64,000 nt of DNA, taken from contig CAIZIT010000093.1 of NCBI GenBank assembly GCA_903933115.1, positions 1-64,000 on the forward strand, read 5' to 3'. This DNA comes from an uncultured Burkholderiales bacterium. Its GTDB lineage: Bacteria; Pseudomonadota; Gammaproteobacteria; Burkholderiales; Burkholderiaceae_C. The notes beneath the pieces are model-generated. The model did no database searches, had not been told where the DNA came from, and worked only from the letters and a program-made list of their open reading frames with translations. Below, piece after piece: positions 55,631-64,000 of the stretch. Both the position numbers and the translations under genes were made by a program. Each line of letters opens with the position of its first letter. The first letter of the stretch is position 1.

Positions 55631-55858
55631 ATGAACATCGATCAAGAGTTGGACACCTGCGGGCTCAATTGCCCTTTGCCTATTTTGAAGACCAAAAAAG
55701 CCCTCTCCACCATGCAAAGTGGGCAAGTGCTCCGAGTGCGCTCAACCGATGCGGGCTCCAGTAGGGATTTCCAAGCCTTCTCCAAACAAACGGGTCATGT
55801 GCTCTTGGAACAATCCCAGCAAGATGCAGAGTTTGTTTTTTTGATCCAAAGAAAGTAA
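55631..55858 (+). CDS. TusA-family sulfur carrier protein
   Basis: The 75-residue protein has the TusA motif CGLNCPLPILKTKKAL (C-P-x-P) and the small alpha/beta fold ending EFVFLIQRK. The cysteine carries persulfide sulfur, for tRNA thiolation or other routes. Being next to cysM suggests a link to sulfur supply. ATG 55631 is chosen because homology starts there; the frame is open to 55571. Confidence 0.9.
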   Translation: MNIDQELDTCGLNCPLPILKTKKALSTMQSGQVLRVRSTDAGSSRDFQAFSKQTGHVLLEQSQQDAEFVFLIQRK

Positions 55859-56004
55859 TCCTTGGCGCTGGGTAAGGCCAAAGGGTGAGAGGGGCTTGAA
55901 CTTTGATGGCTCTTGGAGCTTGGAGCCTGGCTTTAAAGGGCGGGTCTTGGTATGCCCTTTTGCACATCAAAGGCGATGATCAAATGCGATGATCAAAGGC
56001 GAGA

Positions 56005-56910
56005 TCACCGGGGATCTGAGGGGAGCCTCAGCTGCGACAAATACGATTTGAACTCATGGGCCACCTCAGGGTGTTTCATCGCCAGCTCCACCGTGGCTTG
56101 TAAAAAGCCAAGCTTTGAGCCGCAGTCAAAGCGTTTGCCCTTGTAGTTGTAAGCGATCACGCCCTCGTGCTTTAAAAGCTCGGAGATGCCATCGGTCAAT
56201 TGAATCTCTCCCAGCGCGCCTTTGCCCGCTCTTTTGATCATGTCAAAGACTTGGGGACTCAAAATGTAACGCCCAGCCACAGCCAAGCGAGAGTCGGTTT
56301 GTTCGGCCCTGGGTTTTTCCACGATGCGTTGGACTTGGGTTTGGTCGCTGTTCAAAAGCGCTCCAGAGACAATGCCGTAGCGGTGAACGTGTTCACTGGG
56401 CACTTCTTGAACTGCCAAGACCGATTGCTGTGTGTCGAGAAAGACTTGGGCCATTTGACTCAAAATACCGGGGCCGTTTTCGGGTCCAATCATCAAATCA
56501 TCGGCCAATAAAACAGCAAAGGGTTCATGGCCGACCAGCTTTTCAGCACAAAGCACCGCATGCCCAAGCCCCAACGCGCGGGGTTGCCGAATGTAGGAGC
56601 AGAGCATGTCTGCGGGTTGCACCTCTCGAATCAAGGCGAGCAAAGAAGACTTGCCCGCCATCTCCAACTCGTTTTCCAATTCATAAGCCGTGTCAAAATG
56701 GTCCTCAATGGCGCGCTTGCTCCTGCCCGTCACAAAGATCATGTGCCTGATGCCCGCCTGGTAGGCCTCCTCCACCGCATACTGGATCAAGGGCTTGTCC
56801 ACAATGGGCAGCATCTCCTTGGGTTGCGCCTTGGTGGCTGGCAAAAATCGCGTGCCAAGACCCGCAACGGGGAACACGGCTTTGGTCAATGGGGCAGGGC
56901 TAGGGTTCAA
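56005..56910 (-). CDS. galU: UTP-glucose-1-phosphate uridylyltransferase
   Basis: The 301-residue enzyme makes UDP-glucose. It has [39 protein letters not shown] and the active-site region [18 protein letters not shown]. The TTG start at 56910 follows TGGAG by eight bases; the nearby ATG at 56915 reads into a stop. valS lies 30 bases upstream, so they may share a transcript. Confidence 0.95.
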   Translation of the reverse strand: MNPSPAPLTKAVFPVAGLGTRFLPATKAQPKEMLPIVDKPLIQYAVEEAYQAGIRHMIFVTGRSKRAIEDHFDTAYELENELEMAGKSSLLALIREVQPADMLCSYIRQPRALGLGHAVLCAEKLVGHEPFAVLLADDLMIGPENGPGILSQMAQVFLDTQQSVLAVQEVPSEHVHRYGIVSGALLNSDQTQVQRIVEKPRAEQTDSRLAVAGRYILSPQVFDMIKRAGKGALGEIQLTDGISELLKHEGVIAYNYKGKRFDCGSKLGFLQATVELAMKHPEVAHEFKSYLSQLRLPSDPR

Positions 56911-56940
56911 GTCATGGACTCCAAACGAGTAGGGTTCAAT

Positions 56941-59892
56941 TCAAGAGGCCAAACGTTTCAACTGATCTTGAATTTTGCTCAAAGTTGAGGTGTATTCTTG
57001 GATGCGTTGCTGCTCTTGCTCGATCACCTTGGGTGGGGCCTTGGCAACGAAGGCTTCGTTGTTCAGCTTGGCCTGCGCTTTGCTGAGTTCGGCCTCTAAG
57101 CGAAGGACCTCTTTGCTCAGTCTTGCGGTTTCAGCCGCCTTGTCGATCTCGATGAACAAACACACCCGGGATTGACCCAAAACGGCCACAGGCGCGTTCT
57201 CTGCTGCCGCTTGCCACAACGACTCATCGCTGAAGGTCTTGATGTCTTGGAGCTTGGCCAGGCTTTTGAGCACAGGACCCATGCTGTTGATGAAGGCTTC
57301 TTCGCTCTCATTGCCCACCAAAATATAGAGAGGCACTTTGGTCGCGGGAGAGATGTTCATCTGTCCACGCAAGTTGCGACAACCCTCCACCCAAGTCTTC
57401 AATTGGTGGACCGCGTGCTCGGCCTTTTCGTCAATTTTTCCGGGTTGAGAGGTGGGGTAGTCGCACACGCTCACCGAGGCTTTTTCTACGCCCTTTGGCC
57501 AAAGGCCGGCCACGGGCGCGACCTTTTGCCACAACTCCTCCGTGATGAAGGGGATCAAGGGGTGGCTCAATCTCAAAATGGCCTCCAAGGTGCGGATCAA
57601 GGTGCGCCGGGTCGCACGCGCTTGGTTGGCGCTGCCTTGTTGTATTTGTACTTTTGCAATTTCCAAGTACCAATCACAAAACTCGTTCCAAACAAACTCA
57701 TAAATGGCATTGGCCACCAGGTCCAGTCGGTAGTCCTTGAAGCCTTGTTCGACTTGCGCTTCAACGCGTTGGAGCATCGAGCTCATCCAGCGATCGGCTT
57801 GGCTGAATTGCATGTAGCCATGAAAGGGGCCGCCCGGTGCACACTGCTCTTTGGTGTGATTTTCCAGACCACAGTCTTGGCCTTCACAATTCATCAAAAC
57901 AAAGCGGGTGGCGTTCCATAATTTGTTGCAAAAGTTGCGGTAACCCTCGCATCTCTTGGGATCAAAATTGATGCTCCGGCCGAGCGAGGCAAGTGCTGCA
58001 AAGGTGAACCTGAGGGCATCTGCACCGTAAGCGGGAATGCCGTTGGGGAACTCTTTTTCGGTGTTCTTTCTCACCTGAGGGGCGGTCTCGGGTCTTCTTA
58101 GTCCCGTCGTTCTCTTGGCCAGTAAGGGCTCGATGTCAATGCCATCAATCAAGTCCACAGGGTCCAAAACATTGCCCTCGGATTTGGACATTTTCTTGCC
58201 CTGAGCGTCGCGAACCAGACCGTGAATGTAGACGTCTTTAAAGGGCACTTTGCCCGTGAAGTGGGTGCTCATCATGATCATGCGAGCCACCCAAAAGAAG
58301 ATGATGTCATAGCCCGTGACCAACACGGAGCTGGGCAAGTAGAGATGAAAGTCCTCATCCTCTTTGGGCCAACCCAAAGTCGAGAAGGGCACCAAGGCCG
58401 AGGAGAACCACGTGTCCAAGACATCTTTGTCGCGAGTGAGTGTTTTGCCAGGGCCGGCCAAGGCTTCAGCTTGTTCTTGGGTCTCGGCCACGTAGACCGC
58501 ACCGTCTTGATCGTACCAAGCGGGGATTTGATGTCCCCACCAAAGTTGACGACTGATGCACCAGTCTTGAATGTTTTTCATCCACTGGTTGTAGGTGTTG
58601 ACCCAGTTCTCAGGCACAAAACGCACTTCACCAGACTCCACGGCATGGATCGCTTTTTCTGCAATCGAGCGACCATTGGGGTCCAAATTGCTCTTTTGTG
58701 ACATGGCCACAAACCATTGGTCCGTGAGCATGGGCTCGATGATTTGTCCTGTTCTCTCGCAGCGTGGGACCATGAGGGTGTGGGGTTTCACGTCCACCAA
58801 GAGGCCTGCTGCTTTCAAGTCGTCGACGATTTTTTCCCGGGCCTTGAACCGATCCATGCCTTGGTAGGCTTTTGGGGCTTGATCGTTCACACTCGCATCT
58901 AAGTTGAAAATGTTGATTTGTGGCAACTGATGTCTTTGGCCTACGGCGAAGTCGTTGGCATCGTGGGCAGGGGTGACTTTTACAACGCCTGTGCCGAATT
59001 CTTTGTCCACATACTCGTCAAAAATAATGGGAATGACTCTGTCGCACAAAGGCAAATGCACGCGCTTGCCCTTCAAGTGCTGGTAACGGGCATCTTCGGG
59101 GTTGACCATCACCGCCACGTCACCCAGCAGGGTCTCTGGGCGAGTGGTGGCCACCACCAAACGCTCCTCAGAGCCCTCCAAGGGGTAGGCGATGTGCCAC
59201 ATGAAGCCCTTTTCCTCTTGGCTCTCGACTTCCAAGTCCGATACAGCGGTTTTTAAAATGGGGTCCCAATGCACCAAGCGTTTGCCGCGGTAGATGAGTC
59301 CCTCGTTGAAGAGCTGAACAAAGGCTTTGGTCACCACCTCGCTTCGGGGCTCATCCATGGTGAAGTACTCGCGAGTCCAGTCCACACTGTCACCCATGCG
59401 ACGCATTTGCTGGGTGATGGTTTTGCCACTTTTTTCCTTCCACTCCCAAACTTTAGAGATGAAGTTTTTTCTTGAAATGTCCTCGCTCGGACCCAAGGTG
59501 TGTCTGGACTGGCCTTGCTCTTGGAGTTGTCTCTCCACCACAATTTGAGTGGCAATGCCTGCATGATCAGTGCCTGGGATCCAAGCCGTGTTGGCGCCTG
59601 ACATGCGGTGGTAGCGTGTCAGGCTGTCCATGATGGTTTGGTTAAAGGCGTGCCCCATGTGCAAGGTGCCGGTGACATTGGGAGGGGGGAGCTGGATGGC
59701 GAAGGAGGGCGCATCCTTTTTTGCCACTTGTGTGCCTTTGTAGCCCGCGACGGCATAACCCCTGGCCTCCCACTCTGGCCCCCAGTGGGCCTCAATTTGA
59801 GCGGGTTCAAAAGATTTGGGCAAGCTCTCCAAAGCGGGTTGAAGAGGGGGGGTAGAGGCTGCGCCAGAGGCGTCTTTGGTGACAGAGTTCAT
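56941..59892 (-). CDS. valS: Valyl-tRNA synthetase
   Basis: The 983-residue class I synthetase has the HIGH motif [16 protein letters not shown] (near residue 72), KMSKS in [14 protein letters not shown], an editing domain and a C-terminal coiled coil (about 905-980). It charges tRNA-Val and edits threonine. Length matches the bacterial enzyme. It is followed by galU. Confidence 0.98.
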   Translation of the reverse strand: MNSVTKDASGAASTPPLQPALESLPKSFEPAQIEAHWGPEWEARGYAVAGYKGTQVAKKDAPSFAIQLPPPNVTGTLHMGHAFNQTIMDSLTRYHRMSGANTAWIPGTDHAGIATQIVVERQLQEQGQSRHTLGPSEDISRKNFISKVWEWKEKSGKTITQQMRRMGDSVDWTREYFTMDEPRSEVVTKAFVQLFNEGLIYRGKRLVHWDPILKTAVSDLEVESQEEKGFMWHIAYPLEGSEERLVVATTRPETLLGDVAVMVNPEDARYQHLKGKRVHLPLCDRVIPIIFDEYVDKEFGTGVVKVTPAHDANDFAVGQRHQLPQINIFNLDASVNDQAPKAYQGMDRFKAREKIVDDLKAAGLLVDVKPHTLMVPRCERTGQIIEPMLTDQWFVAMSQKSNLDPNGRSIAEKAIHAVESGEVRFVPENWVNTYNQWMKNIQDWCISRQLWWGHQIPAWYDQDGAVYVAETQEQAEALAGPGKTLTRDKDVLDTWFSSALVPFSTLGWPKEDEDFHLYLPSSVLVTGYDIIFFWVARMIMMSTHFTGKVPFKDVYIHGLVRDAQGKKMSKSEGNVLDPVDLIDGIDIEPLLAKRTTGLRRPETAPQVRKNTEKEFPNGIPAYGADALRFTFAALASLGRSINFDPKRCEGYRNFCNKLWNATRFVLMNCEGQDCGLENHTKEQCAPGGPFHGYMQFSQADRWMSSMLQRVEAQVEQGFKDYRLDLVANAIYEFVWNEFCDWYLEIAKVQIQQGSANQARATRRTLIRTLEAILRLSHPLIPFITEELWQKVAPVAGLWPKGVEKASVSVCDYPTSQPGKIDEKAEHAVHQLKTWVEGCRNLRGQMNISPATKVPLYILVGNESEEAFINSMGPVLKSLAKLQDIKTFSDESLWQAAAENAPVAVLGQSRVCLFIEIDKAAETARLSKEVLRLEAELSKAQAKLNNEAFVAKAPPKVIEQEQQRIQEYTSTLSKIQDQLKRLAS

Positions 59893-60012
59893 AAGGACCC
59901 AAGAAGGCGAAAAAACAAAGTGAAAGGGGGGACAAATTTTTCAATGGACAGGCCACAGGCATCAAGGGTGGGATGCTTTTGTCTGGCAATCGCTTTATTT
60001 TACTCGGCCTTG

Positions 60013-60036
60013 GGCACTTAGGCACTTAGGCACTTA
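60013..60036. repeat. 8-bp tandem repeat, three perfect copies
   Basis: GGCACTTA repeats three times and continues as GGCG, in the gap between valS and the VOC gene. Confidence 0.92.
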
Positions 60037-60115
60037 GGCGCTGGAGCGTATGGGCATTGGGGTGGTTGGACGGATTCGACTGAAGCCTGAGCCCATTTGG
60101 CCACTGATGCCCGGT

Positions 60116-60736
60116 TTATGAACGAGAGAACTCAGGTCTGTCGTTTCTTTCGGGTTTGAGTTTGACGCTCTCTCCTGATGCCTTTTGCGCTCTCCAGGCC
60201 TCTTTTCTGAGGGTCCACTGCTGGAGTCTTTCATGAGCGGTCAAACTCTCTTTGTGCATGGTCTCTTTGCTGCCTGTTTGAACCGTCAATTCGAGCCGAA
60301 TACCATTCGGGTCAAAGAAATAGATGCTTTTGAACACATGGTGATCGGTCACGCCCAAGACCTCAATGCCGTGGGCTTGCAAACGGATCTTGGCATTCTC
60401 AAGCTCCGCCTCGGTGTCTACTCGAAAGGCGATGTGGTTGACCCAAATCGGGGTGTTGGGGGAGGGAAGAGCGGCTTCATCATCCCCCAAATCGAAAAAT
60501 GCAATGAAGGAGCCGTCCATGAGTCGGAAGAAAAAGTGCGTGTAGGGGCAATATTCTCCTGTGCTTGGCACGTGGTCACTTTGGATAATGTGGTAAAGCG
60601 GCAAGCCCAAAATGTCTTCGTAAAAATGACGCGTCTCTTCTGCATCCTTGGCGCGGTAAGCATAATGGTGCAGTTGCTGGATGGGGGCAGCTTGGGGCAG
60701 GGGGCTCAAGGTGGCCCTTTGAAGGGGTGTGGACAT
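60116..60736 (-). CDS. VOC-family (glyoxalase-like) metalloprotein
   Basis: The 206-residue protein has a glyoxalase/dioxygenase fold: QLHHYAYRAKDAEETRHFYE, ending the first half, and WVNHIAFRVDTEAELENA with FDPNGIRLELTV in the second. Histidines at HHY and NHIAF and the glutamate in RLELT are likely metal ligands. Substrate unknown. I start at ATG 60736; the open frame to 60823 is unlike the family. Confidence 0.85.
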   Translation of the reverse strand: MSTPLQRATLSPLPQAAPIQQLHHYAYRAKDAEETRHFYEDILGLPLYHIIQSDHVPSTGEYCPYTHFFFRLMDGSFIAFFDLGDDEAALPSPNTPIWVNHIAFRVDTEAELENAKIRLQAHGIEVLGVTDHHVFKSIYFFDPNGIRLELTVQTGSKETMHKESLTAHERLQQWTLRKEAWRAQKASGESVKLKPERNDRPEFSRS

Positions 60737-60932
60737 GGCGGTTTTCAATAAAATAATGACTTTGATGCTGAGTGTAAGCGCCAGTCCTTTGACTTGGAAG
60801 AAAAATGCCTCAAAATCCATCAAAACCGATTAAAACCTGGTGTTAATGCTTAGAAAACAGATTGCTTTTTGTTTCAACCTTCACGGAATGAGTTAATCTA
60901 GAAGGGGTCAACGGACGGCAAGAAGAGATGCG

Positions 60933-60958
60933 AAGAAGCACCAAGAAGAAGCACCAAG
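60933..60958. repeat. 13-bp tandem repeat, two perfect copies
   Basis: AAGAAGCACCAAG occurs twice in direct succession in the gap before the rubrerythrin gene. Confidence 0.88.
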
Positions 60959-60983
60959 AAACAGCACTAAAAAAACGCGAAAG

Positions 60984-61020
60984 GTTGAAGCGGAAAGTTG
61001 AAGCGGAATGTTGAAGTGGC
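60984..61020. repeat. 13-bp tandem repeat, nearly three copies
   Basis: GTTGAAGCGGAAA, GTTGAAGCGGAAT and a partial GTTGAAGTGG follow each other, about 190 bases before the rubrerythrin start. Confidence 0.88.
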
Positions 61021-61211
61021 ATGAAGAATCTGTCATCAGAGCCTGGCATCAAAGCCCGGGTATCAGCAACTCCAATGTCCTTGAGCTTTGAAGTGCCAAG
61101 GGCCTCAGGCCATGGTGCTGTTTCCAATCAACTACGCCCCTTCGCTTTTTTGGCTGTCTAGCGCTGTCGCCCATTTGCCTATGCCTCAACACTAAAAAGG
61201 ATGCACCCACC

Positions 61212-61634
61212 ATGTCCTCACTCAAGGGCTCCAAGACCGAGAACAATTTGAAGGAGGCCTTCTCTCAAGAGTCCCAGGCCAACCGTCGTTATTTGTACTT
61301 TGCCAACAAGGCTGATATCGAAGGCTACCAAGATGTGGCTGCTCTCTTTCGTTCAACCGCAGGTGGCGAGACGGGGCACGCCCACGGTCACTTGGAGTGG
61401 CTCGAGCAATGTGCAGATCCGGTGACCGGTTTGCCCATCGGCACCACACGTGAGAACTTGGCGGCAGCTGTGGCTGGTGAAACCCATGAATATGCTGACA
61501 TGTACCCAGGGATGGCCAAAACAGCAAGGGACGAGGGCTTTCATGAGATTGCGGATTGGTTTGAAACCTTGGCCAAGGCAGAGCGCTCACATGCCAAGCG
61601 TTACACCAAAGCCTTGTCGGAGTTGGAAGATTGA
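61212..61634 (+). CDS. Rubrerythrin-like di-iron protein without rubredoxin domain
   Basis: The 140-residue four-helix protein has the di-iron ligands E20, E53-x2-H56, E90, E93 and E124-x2-H127 (ESQANRRY, GETGHAHGH, GETHEY, AERSHAKR). Rubrerythrins reduce hydrogen peroxide, and this form lacks the C-terminal rubredoxin domain, so it needs a separate electron donor. The next gene overlaps by 4 bases. Confidence 0.93.
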   Translation: MSSLKGSKTENNLKEAFSQESQANRRYLYFANKADIEGYQDVAALFRSTAGGETGHAHGHLEWLEQCADPVTGLPIGTTRENLAAAVAGETHEYADMYPGMAKTARDEGFHEIADWFETLAKAERSHAKRYTKALSELED

Positions 61635-62305
61635 GCACTGAGCCCTATCCGGAGATGTCCCTCTTGCCGGTGATGGGACACATCGAGGTGGACAACTTGA
61701 TGACGCTAGAAGCTTACGCCAAATTCAGGCAACGCCATCACCGTCATTTGATCGCTGAGCGACAAAGGAGAGGCGTCAATTTGGGTCAAAACATGCGCTT
61801 ACAGTTTGAGAGCGAGCAGACCCTTCGCTACCAAATCCAAGAAATGCTCAGGATAGAGCGACTCTTTGAAGAGGCCGACATTCGAGCAGAAATTGAGGCC
61901 TTCGCGCCCTTGATGCCCCAAGGGCGCAATTGGTCGGCGACCATGATGCTGCAGTTTGCTGAGCCCGAGGAAAGACGCTTGGCTTTAGAGCGTTTGGTGG
62001 GTGTAGAGGCTTGCGTTTACCTCCAAATTCCACACCATGATCGCGTTTATGCCTTGAGCCAAGATGAACGTCCCACTGAAAATGCACATCCATCAGATGC
62101 ACAAAAAACATCGGCTGTACATTTTGTGACCTTTGAATTCACCCAGAAGATGATCCAGGCCCTCTTGTCAGGCGCTCTTGTCCAATTGGGGTGCGATCAT
62201 GCGCATTACAGCCAGGCGTGTGAGTTGTCGGATGAGATTTTGAGCGTTTTGAAGCAAGATTTGAAGCAAGATTTGAAGCCCCAGGTCGGCGAGTCTTTCA
62301 CCTAA
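61631..62305 (+). CDS. DUF3501 family protein
   Basis: The 224-residue protein matches DUF3501: LMTLEAYAKFR, LRYQIQEMLRIERLFE, LMPQGRNWSATMMLQF and KTSAVHFVTFEFTQKMI. Function unknown. In other proteobacteria, as I recall, it accompanies rubrerythrin and an iron-sulfur heterodisulfide-reductase-like protein; that third gene is absent here. The TTG start overlaps the rubrerythrin stop. The tail LKQDLKQDLK arises from a 12-bp repeat. Confidence 0.85.
   Translation: MSTEPYPEMSLLPVMGHIEVDNLMTLEAYAKFRQRHHRHLIAERQRRGVNLGQNMRLQFESEQTLRYQIQEMLRIERLFEEADIRAEIEAFAPLMPQGRNWSATMMLQFAEPEERRLALERLVGVEACVYLQIPHHDRVYALSQDERPTENAHPSDAQKTSAVHFVTFEFTQKMIQALLSGALVQLGCDHAHYSQACELSDEILSVLKQDLKQDLKPQVGESFT
62249..62280 (+). 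repeat. 12-bp tandem repeat in the DUF3501 3' end
   Basis: TTGAAGCAAGAT is repeated 2.6 times in frame, encoding LKQD-LKQD-LKP near the C-terminus. Confidence 0.9.
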
Positions 62306-62445
62306 GGTTCATTTGGGTTGAAGCCCTTTTTGAGCAATTCACATTAAAATGCTAGCTTTGATCCCAGTCACATCATGACCATCCATCTTGCCATGATGCA
62401 GGGTTGTTGTTGGTGGCGTGCGTGAACTCTTGACGATACTCCAAT

Positions 62446-63234
62446 ATGCTTTTTTTAATCTCGCCTGCCAAAACTCTGGATTTTGAGTCCCCCCTCTCCA
62501 AGCCTGCCCTGCGCTTTGAGCCTGAGGTGCCGGCTTTCATGAATGAGACGCGGTCTTTGGTGAAGCATTTGAAGAAGATGACGCCTGAAGAACTCTCGGC
62601 CTTGATGTCCATCAGCGAGCCCTTGGCGCAACTCAATGCCAAAAGATTCAAGGCCTTCAGCCCGGAGTTTCACGCGCAAAATGCAAGGCCAGCTTTGATG
62701 GCTTTCAATGGCGATGTGTACGAGGGGCTTGATGCACCGTCCCTGGATGTGAAGGGCTTGAGGTTTGCGCAGTCGCATGTGGTGATCTTGAGTGGTCTTT
62801 ACGGCAGCTTAAAACCCATGGATTGGCTCCAAGCCTATCGCTTGGAGATGGGTACCGCTTTGGTTCAAGGGGGCTTTAAAAACCTCTATCAGTTTTGGGG
62901 CGATAAGATAGCTCGGCATTTGAACACTTTGCAGGCCGAGGACAAGTCCCCTACGGTCATCAACTTGGCCTCTCAGGAGTATTTCAAGGCCGTGGACCGC
63001 AAGACCTTGAGAGCCCAGGTGATTGAATGCGTTTTTGAAGATGAGAAAGATCAGCGGTTCAAAGTGATCAGCTTCTTTGCCAAACGGGCTCGAGGCAAAA
63101 TGCTGCGCTTTGCGATCGATCGGCAAGTCAAGACCCCTGAGGGGCTTAAAGCCTTTGATTCTGAGGGGTATCAATTTGCCCCCGAAGCCTCGAGCGCCGA
63201 TCGTTTCGTTTTCAGAAGGCAACAGGTTCGTTGA
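62446..63234 (+). CDS. yaaA: Peroxide stress protein YaaA
   Basis: The 262-residue protein matches YaaA: MLFLISPAKTLDFESPL, LNAKRFKAF, NGDVYEGLDA, LSGLYGSLKPMDWLQAYRLEMG (motif LSGLYGSLKPMD) and INLASQEYFKAV. In E. coli YaaA lowers free iron and limits Fenton damage under hydrogen peroxide. Lying 140 bases after rubrerythrin-DUF3501, it suggests a shared oxidative-stress role. No OxyR or Fur site could be assigned. Confidence 0.94.
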   Translation: MLFLISPAKTLDFESPLSKPALRFEPEVPAFMNETRSLVKHLKKMTPEELSALMSISEPLAQLNAKRFKAFSPEFHAQNARPALMAFNGDVYEGLDAPSLDVKGLRFAQSHVVILSGLYGSLKPMDWLQAYRLEMGTALVQGGFKNLYQFWGDKIARHLNTLQAEDKSPTVINLASQEYFKAVDRKTLRAQVIECVFEDEKDQRFKVISFFAKRARGKMLRFAIDRQVKTPEGLKAFDSEGYQFAPEASSADRFVFRRQQVR

Positions 63235-63405
63235 ATGCTTGGGATGTGCTGGAGTGAGTGAATACGTTCACTCTTTAACCGCTCACCTTTTCACCTGTTG
63301 GTTTTGCATGCATGGGCCCATTGCCTGGTTCTTTTTAAGTTGGAATGAAATGCCAGTGGATCCCCTTTTTGTCAACCTCTTGAGTCCAACCTGAGTCCTA
63401 AAAAA

Positions 63406-64000
63406 ATGAAAGTACATGCCCACGGCATCGAGATTGAATTTGCCGAATATGGCCACCCAGAGCATGAGCCCTTGCTCTTGATCATGGGCTTGGGGTTGCA
63501 GATGATTTCTTGGCCACCACTGTTCATCGAGTTGCTTTTGAAGGCGAATTACAGAGTCATTGTGATGGACAACCGAGACTGTGGACTGTCCAGTGAGTTA
63601 AAGGATGCCGAAACCCCCAATTTGCTTTGGATGGGTTTGAAAGACAAGTTGGGTTTGAGCACCCAAGTGCCCTATACCTTGACGGACATGGCCAAAGACA
63701 GCTTGGCTGTTTTGGATGCCTTGAAGATCAAAAGAGCCCATGTGTTGGGCCTGAGCATGGGCGGCATGATTGCGCAACGCTTGGCCATCCACTTCCCCGA
63801 ACGCGTTCAAAGCTTGATCAGCATCATGAGCTCGAGTGGCGCCTCTGGTCTGCCCAAACCCGATGCCATGCTGCTGCAAAACTTGTACATGCCCAAGATG
63901 GGCGGGCAAGGTTTTGAGTCTTGGGTGAACATGGCCCTCGAGTCGTTGCAGTTGATCACGAGTCCCGCTTTTCAAGACGATGTCTCCGAAGTCCGCGCCA
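63406..64000 (+). CDS. Alpha/beta hydrolase, 3' end outside the window
   Basis: The first 198 codons are visible, beginning MKVHAHGIEIEFAEYGH. It has LLIMGLGLQMISWP, DNRDCGLSS and the normal serine elbow GLSMGG at about residues 119-124. The frame is open at the right edge, so the acid and histidine are not seen. It resembles a large family of uncharacterised esterases or lactonases. It differs from the gene at 13363, which has Cys in the elbow. Confidence 0.88.
   Translation, partial: MKVHAHGIEIEFAEYGHPEHEPLLLIMGLGLQMISWPPLFIELLLKANYRVIVMDNRDCGLSSELKDAETPNLLWMGLKDKLGLSTQVPYTLTDMAKDSLAVLDALKIKRAHVLGLSMGGMIAQRLAIHFPERVQSLISIMSSSGASGLPKPDAMLLQNLYMPKMGGQGFESWVNMALESLQLITSPAFQDDVSEVRA

Larger units (their letters stand above)
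60737..61211. other. 475-base gap with two 13-bp repeat arrays
   Basis: No gene is recognisable. It contains AAGAAGCACCAAG twice (60933-60958) and GTTGAAGCGGAAA-type units nearly three times (60984-61020). It should include the promoter of the rubrerythrin gene, which I could not define. Confidence 0.5.

Overview
The window is a chromosomal segment from a betaproteobacterium, most likely of the order Burkholderiales. The evidence is the gene content: three Bug-type (TctC) solute-binding proteins, a TctBA tripartite tricarboxylate transporter, a CDP-6-deoxy-glucoseen-reductase-like flavoprotein, an RpfE-like protein beside recJ, the trxB-ftsK-lolA-rarA order, and a long-form TrpS. Base composition looks only moderately GC-rich. 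TTG is the commonest leucine codon, and AGA/AGG arginine codons are frequent, which is unusual for that order. I cannot name a genus. Most genes are core housekeeping genes. I found no insertion sequence, prophage, CRISPR array or obvious genomic island.

Layout. 1-7 kb: system I cytochrome c maturation operon ccmABCDEFGHI (ccmA cut by the window edge), ended by a bidirectional terminator. 7-10.5 kb (minus): orphan LuxR-type response regulator, trpS, M50 protease, YciO-type protein. 10.5-12.4 kb (plus): oxaloacetate-decarboxylase-like enzyme and a Bug protein. 12.4-19 kb (minus): NnrD, an alpha/beta hydrolase with Cys at the nucleophile position, an EamA exporter, a PHP phosphoesterase, recJ and an RpfE-like gene. 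19-22.7 kb (plus): lolC/E, lolD, tatD and a spermidine-synthase-like protein. 22.8-26 kb: tctB-tctA, a terminator, then a Bug protein. 26-29 kb: EamA exporter, divergent SDR, quinone-oxidoreductase-like enzyme. 29.1-33.7 kb (minus): lspA, ileS, ribF.

33.9-38.9 kb: HNH nuclease, purN, DUF1653, rsmB-like methyltransferase, fatty-acid desaturase, rpmB-rpmG with two tandem terminators. 39-45 kb: trxB divergent from ftsK-lolA-rarA. 44.9-48.5 kb: livHMGF without a binding protein. 48.4-53.6 kb: ferredoxin-reductase-like protein, NAD-dependent epimerase family protein, old yellow enzyme, third Bug protein. 54-56 kb: tRNA-Leu(CAA) divergent from cysM, then NUDIX and TusA genes. 56-60.7 kb (minus): galU, valS, VOC protein. 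61.2-64 kb (plus): rubrerythrin, DUF3501, yaaA (a probable peroxide/iron stress group) and an alpha/beta hydrolase cut by the window end.

No clearly new multi-gene system is visible. The points most worth following up are: two enzymes lacking canonical catalytic residues; a tRNA promoter that appears to lie over the cysM start codon; the rubrerythrin-DUF3501-YaaA group; the RpfE-like/RecJ/PHP group; repeated 8-13 bp tandem duplications in gaps and at gene ends; and a C9A8 tract just upstream of an exporter gene.
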